Origin: Ceratotherium simum simum | Lineage: Eukaryota > Chordata > Mammalia > Perissodactyla > Rhinocerotidae | Assembly: GCF_000283155.1 (NCBI RefSeq) | Contig: NW_004454209.1 | Location: 15,926,638 to 15,990,637 of the forward strand | DNA: 64,000 nt | Direction: 5' to 3' | Shown: piece by piece, positions 10,926 to 23,880 of the stretch | How the letters are laid out: each line of letters opens with the position of its first letter | Numbering within the stretch: position 1 is the first letter of the stretch | The notes under the pieces: generated by a model | What the model was told of the DNA's origin: nothing | Database searches by the model: none | Seen by the model: only the letters and a program-made list of their open reading frames with translations | Program-made: the position numbers and the translations under genes

Positions 10926-13650
10926 TATGTATATGTTTTTCTTGTAAAATATCAGCAATATATCAAATGCTGAGAATAGTAAAAGAAGGAATTAATACAA
11001 CAGTGCAACAAAAGAGATTAAATTCATATATAAAGAAGTCTGAGAATTGTTAAACCTAGATATTATGAAATCTTTCAATGTAGATACTTAATAAAGTATA
11101 CATCTCTCCTCCTGCCATGACATAAAAGAATGAACTACGTGATCTATCAATTTTTTGGCCAGGTTCATGATTCTATAACTTAGATGACAGGTATATTTGG
11201 TATTGCTATATTTGTAGTTTAATGGGATATAATGTTAAGTGCTGGAAATATTCTAAAAACTATAAATACACTTTAGATTAGATAAAATAATGTTTTCAAT
11301 ATATTGAAGTATCTAAATCCATAAAAGAGCCACACGTAATATTTCCTTTTTAAACACTAATTTTTAGTTTATGTGTTTTGTAAAATTGATTTTTACAAAT
11401 AAATGCTGTTAATTTTCCTTCTTCCTGCTCTTTAAAATGTTCAGAAGGAAACAGAAACTATTGCAGGATTTGAAACTAAATTATTCGGAGAAAGCTTATT
11501 GCTTTAAAATAATAATGTTTATTACTATAGTACTGTATTTTAAGAAACTCAGGACACATTTGTCTTTTAAAATGTATTAATATTTCTTTGAAAATAAAGT
11601 AGAGGAAGACTGTCATCTGCATTTTAATATGTAAAAGTTGCTGGGGTATGGAAAACATCAGTGGTCATTAATATGTTCTTTTGTGGAGCTAAATCAGTAC
11701 TTAGGGAACTGGTGGTATTTGGTTCATTACCACAGGCATACAAGCTGAAGTGATTGTTAGGCACTGGTATTTGTTTTTGTTTTCAGATTTTCTGGTTATC
11801 TTACAAATAATTTATTGGGATGTGACATACGAAAACACATAGAAACATTACTCTAAAAATTCCATTCTTTTGAAACCATATTGTTTGGATACAGTATTTG
11901 TAGATGCTAAAAATATTTTTTAATTGTCTCCTGAGACTCGTGGGATACATGTGGAAAAGACAAACTTGGTATTTATAGTTTGAGTTGGTTAATTCTCAGT
12001 ATCCGTATCACTCTTCTTTCATAATTTCTTCATGAAAAATATAATCACACACAGATTTCTGTTCGCTTGCAACACAAAATTAATGTGAATTCCATTTCAA
12101 ACTAACCACCATCAAAAGTTCTGAAAGTCTGGTTTATATTTTTTAAGTGCTGTATGGGGATGACTTGCTTAGCTTTGATTTTCGGCGAAATACATCTAAA
12201 AAATTTTCATCAGGTTGTTAAATTGTGGGTAATGGTGACAATACTGGTATTATATTCTGGTTAATTTAATGTCCTTCCTTTTTATAATGTATTTCTGTCT
12301 ACATGTATTCCTTTTAGTGTCATTACCTACTGAATTTCTGTGAAAATAAATTTTCTTTGCCTATTAAAAGAAAACAATCCTCGAGATTTTTTCCTGTTTA
12401 TTTTACTTTGACTAATTTTGAGTTTTATTTTTGAAGGCGATTAGTATTAATTTTAGTGACAAAGTAAAGCATGGCTATAGATGACTGTTGCTTCATCACT
12501 CAGAGCACAATGTGTTAGAAAATGCCTTTAGAATTACTGCTTAACATATGGTTTAATTTGTTTAGCTGTTTTTTTAGAAGTTGGAGAAGATTGTTTTCCT
12601 GTAGTCAAGTCCATCTTGTATTACTGAGTCAAGGAAACTATAATCAATATTTGGATATGTTCACTTTTGAAAGATAGAAAAGGAAACAAGTTATTACTGA
12701 CCAGAATATCACTTGCAGTTATGATTCACTATTTATTGGGAATTTATTTTTCATTTTAACGTGTAGCACCTATTACTTATTTTACCTTTCCAGGTTTTTT
12801 AGTTCTTTCATGGTTCATTAGATAAAAGCTTCTCGTTTTTCTTCTTTTTTTTAAAGCCCAGGTACTCATGGTTTTCTCTTTTTATTTTTATCACATACAT
12901 TTAGGACAAAATAAAGCATCTATTATCCTACTGCTTGTCTCTCATATACTTTAAGGATAAAGAAGAGAGGAATTCTGGATATTTGCTTGTGTTTTTTTCT
13001 CCCTGCTCTCCCCTGAATACATGACTTGATTTATCTTGATCAGCCTAGTAACTTGCTCCACATTTTTCCAAAAGTGCAAAGCAGTTTCAGCTAAAAATAC
13101 ACATATCAAAATGCTCCAGAAGTTGTGGCCACAGCTCAAAAATGCTGATCAATTTTGAAAATCTAAATCAACCTCGGCCATGAAACCAAGGGAAGAACCT
13201 TTGTGGTAGGGGACAGATTTCCAAAAATTCACCACAGTCCTGTTCTTAGCTGGAGTTTGTGCTGATGTTGCCAGACAACTGAGGAATAGATGCAAAAAGC
13301 AGGAAGCATTATTGAATTGAGCCCTAGCGCCAATTTGGGAAAAGCAAATTAAAATGTAAAAGAATATTTTTCCACTCCTGGCGTCTCAACATAAAATGAC
13401 AAAATACATGGTTGCTGAAAAAGTCACAGAAGTTGCTAATTTTGCCAGAATGGCTAATTTTGCCAAAAAAACTCAGTCGTTTTGTGTTAAAAAATGTATA
13501 CACATACAGTTTAAAAAAGTTTTTTTTTTTTAACCCAGATGAAAGTTTTAATTTACAAATCAAAATGTATATAAATTTATGTCAGAGAATTGTTTTGACA
13601 TAAAGGACTGTGTGTGTGGGCTTGTTTCAGTGTCTTCTAATATTTTTCAG

Positions 13651-13693
13651 GTGCACTTGAAGAATGGATGATGATGATTTTGGTGGTTTTGAG
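13651..13693 (+). CDS. CCDC91: CCDC91 first coding exon (start codon, GGA-ear-binding motif)
   Basis: CCDC91 (p56) is a coiled-coil protein that binds the GAE ear domain of GGA clathrin adaptors and acts in trans-Golgi to endosome transport. The exon follows a tatttttcag acceptor and ends at GAG|gtatgt. Bases 13651-13663 are 5' UTR. Translation starts at 13664: an in-frame TGA (13658-13660) lies two codons upstream, and the context is strong (A at -3, G at +4). It encodes MDDDDFGGFE, ten residues ending in phase 0. The acidic run followed by FGGF is the known GGA-ear ligand motif of p56. Recognition rests on the match, from memory, to the CCDC91 N-terminus plus correct splicing to the four exons downstream. 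Confidence 0.93.
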
Positions 13694-15866
13694 GTATGTG
13701 CTATTATTTACCTTATTTTGCTTACATCATTTTTTTAACATTGTGGCATTATAGTGGAGTGAGTATACTATCTTGAAAAAAAATGTATTATTTATCATTG
13801 GCATTCATGATCTTTTCTTGATCATTTTGAATGTAACTGGAATAAAAACATGAAATCAAGGAAAATTAAGATATATCCTCTCTGAAAGTAAAACTGATTC
13901 ATTATTATTGAACCTTTGGTGGTGCCCATAGGAATGGTTCAAATTGAGGTAATTAAGTGCTACTAGTGGAAGCACTAAAAAAGAGGTTTAAAAAATTGTC
14001 AGCAGATGATTTTGCTGCAATACATGTCTATTAGGAAATACTTGTTAGGTGAGGGATGAGTATTGAGGATCTGTGACACATTTTCATGTTTACACCTGTA
14101 ATGAATTGATTTAGTGTATTAACTACATAGCTGTTCGGTGGTTTATAGAGCTAATTAGTGTGTTTGTGTTGTTAGGTTATTCTCTCAGGTTTGAGTTGGA
14201 TACTTTTTAAGTGGAAATTGTTAGCTGAAGAAGCCCTGTCTTTTCCTTAATCCTTTTCAGTGTGTGTTCCTTGTATTGAAATATTTTGTAACCCAGTTAT
14301 TTTTATGGAGCCAGTATAGTCTTGCAGGAAAATCTCTGGATTAGGAGTCAGGATGCCTGAGCTCAAGTCTTGGAACTACCATCAAGTGAGCTCTGTGATT
14401 TTTTTTTTTTTTTTTTAAGTAACACTTTCACCTAGTTTGGAATTTGGGAAAAAGGAGATTGTTAAAAATAGGGAGTGTAAGTAGTGACTTAATAGGATAA
14501 ATAAGATATTAAGTATATATTCATTGTTCTGAATATCATGAAAGAATAGTGTGTGTGTTTTTAGGTTAGGATCATTTTCTCCTCTCTTGATCTTGAATAT
14601 CTGTCAGTATGGGGATATTTAGAATATGAACATACCTATTTTCTAGATTTCATCTAAAACTGGTTTTTGTTTAGCACGTTTTTATGTTTTCTGCATTTTC
14701 TTTAATATTTTGAGTTTTGTTGGGTGATTGAATCTTGTTTATGTTACTGTAGTGTAACATTTAAAATTGTGTTGAAATTCCTTCCATTTTGAGGAAGATA
14801 TATGTTTCAGATATCATCTTAGTTTATTTAGAAGTTGTCAGTTATTTGAAGGTTAAAATTTAGTATAGTTTCCTTTATTTAATCCACATTTGATTTATTA
14901 TATCAGAAAAAAAATAGAGTAGGTCGTGCTCTTTAGAGTAACAATTATACTTCAATGGATCTATTCCTTTCCATATTTCATAGGTACGGTGTTAACCAAC
15001 CATTCCAATCTAATTGTGGTTATTAGGTATCTTTTTTTCCACATCTTGTGGTAGAAATATGCATGGTCTTTATCCTTGGTTATATAAATGATGTTCATTT
15101 TTCATAGTTTTTAGAAAGTAGCTACTGTATTCTACGTCACTAAGCTCCTGTGGCAGATTGCCCCAATTGACTTCTCCTTGGCTGACAACTCAGCGCAGAA
15201 TCCAAATTGAAATTCTTGCTCTTTTTTAAAATAATTTGGCTGTAACCTGGTCACTTAAGAGACAGAAAACTCTGCAGTCTTACCCACAAACTCAACATTC
15301 AGTAATTGACTGTCCCATAGTTTTAAAACTGTTTAATAGGAGGGCTTGTTAATTTAAAATGTCAGCTTTAGGAATTCTCTAAATGTTGAATGCTAATAAG
15401 TCCAACTGGTGGATAATTCAAGAATACAGATGGATCCTATTTCTTTAGATTGATCTCTAATTAAGTCTTGTGCTAAAAAGATTTAGTCTCTAGTCTTTTA
15501 AAGAAAAATGATATATTTTTCTTCTTTACGTGGTTAAGTGTTGTGGTGAGTTAGTTTACTTAGATATAAATTTCACAAGTGAAAATGTGATTAAGGATAT
15601 ATAAAATGAAAATTTCATTGGCAGGAGATATATTTGAGTAAGACAGGAAAATTTTTACTTAAAGATAATGGAGCATGAGTCCTGGGGATGGTGAGTAGTG
15701 GTGGGGGTGGTAGCAGCGAAGACTGAAAAACAATCGAGTGTTCAGACGGAATTTGAAACAGTGTGGTATCTTACAGAAAATATGCTGTGGGACTGGGCGG
15801 CTTGACTGTTTAAAAAGCATTTCTACTTTTCAGATCTTCTAAAATACTTTTGCCTTTGTTTTCTAG
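13694..15866 (+). other. CCDC91: CCDC91 intron between coding exons 1 and 2 (2173 bp)
   Basis: The intron has a gtatgt donor and a ttttctag acceptor and sits in phase 0. Apart from a short MIR fragment near 14309-14398 and a T16-type tract near 14400-14416, the sequence is AT-rich and unassigned. I see no other gene in it. Confidence 0.85.
14309..14398 (+). repeat. MIR SINE 5' fragment
   Basis: agtcttgcaggaaaatctctgg, attaggagtcaggatgcctg, agctcaagtcttggaactacc match the tRNA-like head of MIR in sense. Confidence 0.6.
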
Positions 15867-15945
15867 GCTGCAGAGATTTTTGATGATGGAAATGGTGAAA
15901 CTCAAACTACATCTCCTGCTATTCCTTGGGCTGCTTTTCCTACAG
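15867..15945 (+). CDS. CCDC91: CCDC91 second coding exon
   Basis: This 79-base exon runs from ttctag|GCTGCAGAG to CCTACAG|gtacta. It encodes residues 11-36 (beginning AAEIFDDGNG and ending IPWAAFPT) plus the first base of codon 37. The start phase is 0 and the end phase is 1, so it cannot be skipped alone without a frameshift. The residues AAEIF complete the extended GGA-ear ligand begun in the previous exon. I recall the human protein as having AETF here, so isoleucine 14 may be a lineage substitution. The rest (GETQTTSPAIPW) looks like a flexible linker with no globular domain. Confidence 0.93.
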
Positions 15946-16589
15946 GTACTACTACACAGTAACTAGGAATTTTTTTTTGTTATTTAACATTTTTGCCTTT
16001 TCTTTGAAAGCCTCTTTCTACCTTTGCACTTGGCCTTCTCTGATCTGAAAAATGGAATGACCCTGATTTAATCTAGGGTTTTTTCCGTAACAAATTATGA
16101 ATTGCATAACGAAATCTGCAGTGGTGTCTTGAGGCGTGATTCCAAAAATGATATCATGAACATTAAATGAAATTGAAGTACAATGTATATTTTCTAATTT
16201 GTCTTAGGTTTAGGAAGGCGAGGTGCCAAATAATTTTTTTAGCTTGTCCAGTTCGTTACTTAAAGACTCCTTATATTCTAAAAGTACTCTAAAAATAATT
16301 TGTCACCTCCACTAGTATTAAATTTAGAAATTTTTTGCAGTAAAGTCATTCAAAAGTATTAAAAAATTAAAATTAAATCATTCAAGAAATTAAATACATA
16401 AATAAATTCCATTGTTGAGAGAGATTTTGTGGAAGACCTAATGTTTAATATTAAATATAATCCATGTCTAAATAATATTTTGAGTTTTCTAGACTTTTTT
16501 TCTGCCAAATCATTGTAGTCAGGAGTAGAAGATGAAAATATCATTCTTTAACAGCCCTGTATAGTCTTAGATTATTACAGTTATTCATC

Positions 16590-17450
16590 CTAAAAATATT
16601 TTTCCGGTGCTTATTATGTATTAGGCACTATGGGGATATGCCCTTTACTTCAAGGGAAGATAGGACGGGCATGTACATATTTGTAATAGGAAGCACATTT
16701 GTGATTTGGGAAGAATGATGATTTTTGTCATCCATTCATTTAGCAAATGTTTATTTCATGCCTGATATGAGTCAAGCACTGTTCTTGAAGTTGGGTATAT
16801 ATTGTTGATCTGGGCTTTGAAGATGCATGTAATCTCAATAGGCAGAGATGGGAGAATAGGGAAAAGTTTTGAAGGAACTGGAACAAAGGTGTAAACCTGG
16901 GAAGGAGGATGGCATAGTTAGGATGCTCATTCTTATTTGAGGGCTTCATGTGCATTGTTTCCTTTGCCTGGAATTTCTCACCTTGCTTCCCACTGCCACT
17001 CTCTCCCACTCCCTTACCATACTAACTCCTATTTGTTTCATGTGTTGTTTCTTGCTTTAATATTTCTTTTTCTGGGACAGCCTGAGGCCTTAATGAATTT
17101 GTTTTAGACGTGTGTATTTAAGGTACCTTGAGTTCAAGGGGAAAGCTCTGGGCCGGAGGTCTTGGTTTGGGAGTTTTCCATTGATAGGACAGTTGAAGTT
17201 GTGGGAGATCACTGGGGGAAACAGTATAGAGAGAGAATACGGTGAAGCAGAGAAATTTGGACATCCATAGTTAGAGAACAGGAGAGAGAAAGAGACAAAA
17301 GACTTGAGAGATAAGGAGAGTATGGGCTAGTGCTGCAACACAGACATCAGGAGTAGGAGATTTTAAGGAAAGTATGGTTGCTGGTGTCAAAGGCTGTGGA
17401 GAGGTCAGTGCAGTTTGAGACTGAGAACCCACAGTCAGTCATAAGTGACT
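16590..17450. repeat. Old interspersed repeat fragments (L2/MIR-like, plus unnamed family)
   Basis: 16590-16850 has the cattcatttagcaaatgtttatt and gtcaagcactgttcttgaag style of mammalian L2/MIR-associated repeats. 17330-17430 (tgctggtgtcaaaggctgtgg, agaggtcagtgcagtttgag) belongs to the same unnamed family as 4000-5250. Confidence 0.45.
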
Positions 17451-17701
17451 TTTAAGGAAATGGTTTTAGTAGATTGGAAGTTGAAGCCAAATTGCACTTT
17501 ATTTTGTATGAAAGCAGGAACAGAGTCTGTTTTCCTATAATTATTGTGGCAGTATAGTAAAGAATTGTATATTGTGGGAAAATTATCTAATTCCTGTTCT
17601 CCAAGAGTGAATATTATGTCACATCTGCTTACATCTATGTATTTGTCGGTCAAGTCCTCAAAGTCTAATGAAATTAGAATTAAAGAAAACCCCTCTGGTG
17701 T

Positions 17702-17726
17702 ACACACACTCACACACACACACACC
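17702..17726. repeat. (CA)n microsatellite, interrupted
   Basis: acacacactcacacacacacacacac, with one ct interruption. Confidence 0.85.
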
Positions 17727-18990
17727 CAGAATCTCTCCCTCACTCCCTTAAAAAAAAAATCTGAAGAAACTACTATTTCTGGATTTCCTCAGTAACTTGC
17801 ACAGGTGGAGGAAAACAAACATGGCCAAGAGCTGAAGTGAAAGGCGTGGTAGGTATTTGCTCAGCCAAAGCAATCTTTCTCCTTTGTTGAAGATAGTTTG
17901 TCTTTCTCTGGCTGTTGGAGAAGTCTGCCTCTAAATCAGGTATCTGGAAGTTGTTTAGACAAGAGTGATGTGAACAACCTAATTAGCATAACAATTTAAT
18001 CACTTCTGTGCTAAAGTCCAGAGATGGGAACCTTTAGGAGATCTAAAGCAGATTCTTCTCAGTTTAAGAGAAAACTAGTATTCTCCTTTTGTCTGTTTGT
18101 TTACGTACACCCTAGCTGTCTGTAATCTATATGAAACATAATTTTTAAAGGGATGAATATTAACCAAGTTTTACCACAGCTTAAAATCCAAGAAGATTAC
18201 TCAGAGACATTTAGTTTAAGTTTTTAAAGATCTTGGGGGAAAATAGAAATTTTCATTCTTGGAGTTAGGATAAAGGGTTTTTTAGTGGGCTTAGTGATTA
18301 TCCCGCTTCAGGGCTGGTAGTTCATTGGAGGATAATTTCATAATAGCAACTGGGATAATGAGTCTCTCTCAAAGTGTCTATATATAGCCTGCAATACTGT
18401 TAATGAGTCAGCGTACCTCAAAACATGCATCTTACTGTAATATTAGCATCATTTACATAGTGGGATCTTTTAAGATGTTAGTTTATATGTATTGCTGCTG
18501 ATGATGTTAATAAATTGCCAGTCAGAATCAATGAAATGCACATGTTGGTTCTTTACATAAACTACTATCTCTAGGCCCATATCTCATTAATGTAGGACAT
18601 CTATCCTATAAAATGTGGCTCTACGCTTCCATTATCATAGGAATTGGAGAATGTAAATAAGAGGTGAATGAATATGAAATTATTAATCTCCTCTTCCTCC
18701 TGCCTTTACTCTCAGTAAGTGTGGTAATATTACTTCATTTCAGTGAAAACTACTCTGTGAGAAGAATTGCCTTTATTCAAGCATTTTCCTCCCTATTTCG
18801 TAGCCTCACCCTCTAGCTTGTCTTCCATGGCTATTCTGTTTGAAGCCTGTGAGCCAGTCAAACTGTGATCTACGCTGTATTTCTAGATGATTCTGTTCCT
18901 AGCTCTTCGCCATCCCTCCTGATGATAATACTTTCCCTCATCTCTCATCTGCTTACTTGACTCTTATTTTTCTTTCAAGAAAAGGTATAG

Positions 18991-19279
18991 GGGCCGGCCC
19001 CGTGGCATAGTGGTTAAGTTTGGCACTCTTCACTTCGGCAGCCTGGGCTTGCAGGTTCAGATCCCAGGAGCGGACCTATACTACTCATCAGCCATGCTGT
19101 GGTGGGGACCCACATACAAAGTAGAGGAAGACTAGCATAGATGTTAGCTCAAGGGTAATCTTCCTCAAGCAAAAAAAAAAAGAGGAAAACTGGCAGCAGA
19201 TGTTAGCTTAGGGCAAATCTTCCTCAGCAAAACAAAAAACGCCAAAAAAAAAAAAAAAAGCCCCAAGAAACAAAAAAAG
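18991..19279 (+). repeat. ERE SINE with doubled tail unit
   Basis: ggggccggccccgtggcatagtgg head, B box aggttcagatccc, then two tandem tail units (gttagctcaagggtaatcttcctc and gttagcttagggcaaatcttcctc) separated by A-rich sequence. Target duplications gaaaaggtatag are at 18979-18990 and 19280-19291. Confidence 0.95.
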
Positions 19280-19392
19280 GAAAAGGTATAGAGCTTTGAT
19301 GAATTTGTTCCATATCTCATAACTGCTCCTTCTTCTGGGCTACTATGTCATTTTTTTCTGCATCACTTGGTTGGCACTTAGCTTATGCCAAT

Positions 19393-19890
19393 TTGTATCT
19401 TTTTAAATTATGGTAGAATACATATAAAATTTACCATATTAACCATTTTTAAGTGTACAGTTCAGTATTGTTAAGTATATTCACGTTGTTGTGCAAGCAA
19501 TTCTGTAGAACTTTTTCATCTTGTAGAACTGAAACTCTATATCCATTAAATGATAACTACCAGTTTACCGCTCCCCCCAGTTCCTGGCAGCTACCATTTT
19601 ACTTTCTATCTATATGAATTTGACTACTCTAGATATTTCATATGAATAGAATTATACAGTATTTGTCTTTTTGTGACTGGCTTATGTCACTTAGCATGAT
19701 GCCCTCAGGATTCATCCATGTTGTAGCAAGTATCAGAATTTCTTTTCTTTTTAAGCCTGAATAATATTCCACTGTGTATAGACCACATTTTGTTTATCCA
19801 TTCATCCGTCAATGGACACTTGAATTTCTTCCTTTGGCTATTGTAAACAATGCTGCTGTGAACATGGGTATACTAATTTGTATTTTTTAA
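19393..19890 (-). repeat. LINE-1 3' end, antisense
   Basis: Classic antisense L1 3' region: tatggtagaatacatataaaatttacc, aagtgtacagttcagt, ttatgtcacttagcatgatg, ctgaataatattccactgtg, catccgtcaatggacacttg, aacaatgctgctgtgaac. Confidence 0.85.
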
Positions 19891-19997
19891 AATATCATTT
19901 TATCAGTATGACTTCCATCTCTACATGTCTATTTTAGTCTGAGCCTTAGAGGGCAGAGACTGTGTTTTAAACCTTTTGGAATCCTAAGTACCTAGGA

Positions 19998-20199
19998 CAG
20001 TCATGTTCTGAATAACGTTTCAGTCAATCACAGGCCACGTATACAACAGTGGTCCCATAAGATTAGTACCATATAGCCTAGGTGTGTAGTAGGCTACCAT
20101 TTAGATTTGTGTTAGGACACTCTATGATATTTGCACAATGATGAAATCACCTAATGGCACATTTCTCAGAGCATATCCCTGTTAAGCAGCGCATGACTA
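19998..20199. repeat. Small DNA transposon (MITE) with terminal inverted repeats
   Basis: It begins cagtcatgttctgaataacg and ends cagcgcatgact, inverted ends of a short non-autonomous element. The interior gtggtcccataagattagtacc, atagcctaggtgtgtagtagg is a recurrent mammalian sequence. I do not name the family with certainty. Confidence 0.65.
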
Positions 20200-20983
20200 T
20201 ATAGCATTATGCCTTGTTAATAAACAATGCTCAGTAGTTGTTTCTTGATGATTAGTAGAACAGATTTACTTTCAAGTAACTCTTTTTGATTACTATTTTT
20301 AATTCTTTGGGGAGTAATTAAATAGTCTTTCAATCACAAGTTAGAGGAAGGCAAACCTAAACTTTCCTTAAAAAATATGGTAATCTTGGAATCTTAGATA
20401 ATTATTCAAAGATGGCTAATAAGCTATTTCCTGTAGGGCTCAGTTAACTTTCCTGGTCATTCCTAATTCAGACAAATGACCTGGAAATAATGATTAACAA
20501 GAGTAGTCACAGATTCTCAGAGAGAACAGCTGTTTTGCTGTTTTTTTTTTTTTTTTCTAATTTCTTCCCTGGTCCTACTTTGTGTCAGTAGGTAACAGTA
20601 GAGGACAGTAGAGGTTAGACTAAATTTAGGTTGAAACATTAGGGGTCCAGAAGCAATTGTAGTAATATCTAGTTCTTTTACCTCTTTTTTTTTTTATTTA
20701 TTTTTCTGAATATTTTTCCAAAGGAAAATCATTCTAGATTTTGCGTAGCATAAAATATCAGAGAGTTTTTGAGTTGGCTACTCATGGAACTGTATTTTTT
20801 AGAAAAAGATTTTTTTCTTTGGCTAAGAAACGTCTTGTTTTTTTCAAAATCATTCTCAAACACTTAACCTCTTTTATAAGTTTTTTTTAAGACTGGTAAT
20901 GCTCTACTTTTTAGGAAATTAACTTTTCAAAATGAATGCCTATCTTTTGATACACACAATGTATATATGTACATATAAATGCA

Positions 20984-21001
20984 AATATATATATATATAT
21001 C
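20984..21001. repeat. (TA)n run
   Basis: About nine TA units within an AT-rich segment (20950-21040). Confidence 0.8.
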
Positions 21002-22664
21002 AGAATGTAGACATATATAGGTAGATAGATATTCTGATTTCTTCCCTTTTCCCCACTTTACCTTCCAATGCAAGTTGTCTTCTCATTTGAAGGAAGGACT
21101 TTGTCTTTACTTGATCTTACAAGTTCTAAGAACATTAGACTGTTAGTCTTAGTTTGGTTTCAGTATGTTTTTGATTATGTTTTCTGATTGCAGCTGATCC
21201 AAAGTTTCAGAATGCATGGGATTTATTTAAATTAATTCTCTAGTTTGTTTTTTCATTCATTCACTAATTCACTCATTTATCATGTTTGGAAGTAGACCGT
21301 GTATCAGACACTAAGTGCCACGTACTGTGGACCTTCTTCCATTTTCAGTGATCCTATATGAAAATTGTCATCTCAAATGACAGATGTTTCATGAAATGTG
21401 TTGTTAATATTGGCAAGCTCTTTTATCAATAACTTTAACTTCAAATCTTTGATAGAGGTTGCATGAAAAGAATGTGGGGTCAGAAAGTATTGTCATGTTG
21501 CCATTGTGTACAGTGTGGGTGGTGCTGTTTTAGAGGCAAATGACTGTTCACTTTTTACTTTTAAGTGTATAAATATAAATTGTTTGGAAGGCGAGGTGGG
21601 AGGTGAAACCTTGAATACTGTCCTTTCCAATATGTTTCTAAGTTTCTTGTAGCACTTCACAGACCACATTAGAATGCATTGACCATCAAAGGGAAAAAGA
21701 AGTGGTCCAGATAGATACTTTTAACCCAAATTAGCTCCTTCAAAACAGCTTATGTAGAGGGCAAACTAAACTGTCTGTCACAAGCTGACCCTTTAGAAGG
21801 AATAATGGGAATTGGACCAGCAGATGTTGAACCAAATAACTTAGATGTGGTTCACTTTGCATCTGGAGCTATTTGCATACAAAGCCAACAGGAAAGTTCA
21901 GACATTTTTCTCAAGACATTGGCGGAGAGAAACCTGGAAGACAGATGCCTTTTTGATTTCATGGTTCAGTTTTTCCATTCTCCATTCTCCTGGCCAGGAA
22001 AACCTAGGACAACAAATCGGTCATTTTATTAATATCCCATTACTCTCCTTGCTAACCCTGTTTTTCCAGTAGAATCTGTGTTACACATCTACAAGAGCTC
22101 AGAACCTGAGTCCACACATTTTTAAGAAAAAGTCGTGATATTTTTCTTGAGATTAATCTGTGGTTTGCACATAGTAGTAGTAAACATTAACTGAATTCAT
22201 TGGGCTGATCTATATTTGAGGTAAAATATGAAGGTGACTTATTTCGTATTCACAATACCTGTATTATGGTAGGCAGTATGGATTATGTTTAAAAACTTTC
22301 TGTCCCTTCTACTTTGTATCCACACTGGACATTTTTCCCAGGACATAAACTGGATTTCCATTTAATTTTGTAATATCTTTACACAGATTATTTGAATGGA
22401 AGATTGCCAGATAGCTTCTTTTTGCTACTTTTTGTATTTTTTTCCTTATCTCCCAGGTTATTAACTCACCTTCTTTTATTCTGTAGCCAGTTTTTATAAA
22501 TGATAACTAAGATGATAGCTTCTATAAAGCTGTGAGTTATTACTATATGTGTAAGTATTAGTCATTATGTGGATTTTGAGTGATTTATGGAAGTTTCTGT
22601 CCTCGTTAATTCATATAATAGGGAATATATCAGTGATATTTGTTGTGACTTTGAAGATTAGGTT

Positions 22665-22830
22665 TATGGTGTGGTCTAGAGTCGAATATCTCTGACCGTG
22701 GAGTGAGGAGTTCTGGTTTTGCCTTCAACTAACTGTGTAACGTCTCTGAAACTCAATTATTTAATCTATAAATTGAAGGACTAGACAATATCTAAGTGTT
22801 CTTCCACATTTTGAGTTCCAAGTTTATTTT
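22665..22830 (+). repeat. MIR SINE
   Basis: gtggtctagagtcgaatatctctg, tggttttgccttcaactaactgtg, ctctgaaactcaattatttaatc, aattgaaggactagac match MIR in sense, diverged. Confidence 0.65.
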
Positions 22831-23429
22831 TAATTTTTTTTCTGGTTACAGTGTCTGTAATATGAGTAGCTTCCACTAGGTGAATCATGGTGCCTGGTTT
22901 TAACTGCATGGTCCAACCGACGCAGTACTAATCTAATAAATTACATTTGCTCTAAAAACAGCTATAAATGTAGACCACAAATATTAATATGAAGAACTGT
23001 AATAGATAAGAGAAACTTGGTCCTTTTGTATATATTTTAATTATATCAATTAATTGTTTAATAATGTTTAAATTGGTTTTTCTTATAGTATTTTATGGTA
23101 CAATCTTTATTTGGTCTATTTGATTCTGAACTTGCTTTTTAAAAAAAACGGTGGTTTGATTTTTAGGATATAATAGAATATACTAAAAAAATTTTAAATT
23201 AGAGCTTTGTAGGGATTTTTCTCATATTACTGAAAAATGAAGGTTTGACAGTGAATCTTTTTTCTATAAGGTGATAGTGCTCTCTTTATCATTCATAATC
23301 CAGAATTAGCAAAAAAAAAAAAATCTTAGGCTCTATTTGGCTCAGTAACAGTAGGAATCATTGCCTAGTATTCTTATATCAATTTATACATTTCTATTTA
23401 GCTATCTTTCTGAGTTATGTTTCTCTGGC

Positions 23430-23880
23430 CTCAGGAAATATACTTTTTATTGTTTTTGACAGACAAACAGGCATATATACACACATATGTTGTACAAGGG
23501 CATGAAAGAAAAGGGAAATAATATTAAAGGTATACAGTGAAAATTTCTTTTTTTATCCTAGTCCCCTAGTCCCACTCCCCTAATATAACTTGTTTTACAT
23601 TTTCTTTTGTAACCCTCCACATACCTTCCAGGCATATAAAATGTGAATGATTCCTCTTCTTTTTACACAAATGACAGCATACTGTAAATACATACTAACA
23701 CCTCTTGCTTTTTCTTCCACAATAACTTGAAGAGCTTTCTGCAGGAGTACTAGTAGATCTTCCAAATTCACTTTCGTGGTTGCACATGGATATACCAGTA
23801 CTCACGTAACCAGTTATCTCACTCCTTGTTTCTTGCTGTTATAAACAGCCCTACAGTGAATATTCTTTTTTTTTTTTCCT
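23430..23880 (-). repeat. LINE-1 fragment, antisense
   Basis: tttttgacagacaaacaggc, gaagagctttctgcaggag, ttcgtggttgcacatggatatacc, ttgctgttataaacagccctac resemble antisense L1 3' sequence (consensus-like gttgcaaacaatgctgc). Confidence 0.5.

Larger units (their letters stand above)
1..13650 (+). other. CCDC91: CCDC91 upstream region or 5' intron; no coding exon seen
   Basis: This stretch precedes the first coding exon of CCDC91. I see no open frame that looks like a conserved protein, no CpG island and no GC-rich promoter; the only CpG-dense patches are the ERE SINEs. It holds LINE, SINE and MIR fragments listed separately, joined by AT-rich unassigned sequence, mainly 2870-3800, 6830-8550 and 10930-13650. 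CCDC91 transcripts are known to have non-coding 5' exons; one could lie here, but I cannot pick it out by eye. Part of 70-680 resembles an old mammalian interspersed repeat (signature tgctgcataacaaatcatc), family not assigned. Confidence 0.6.
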
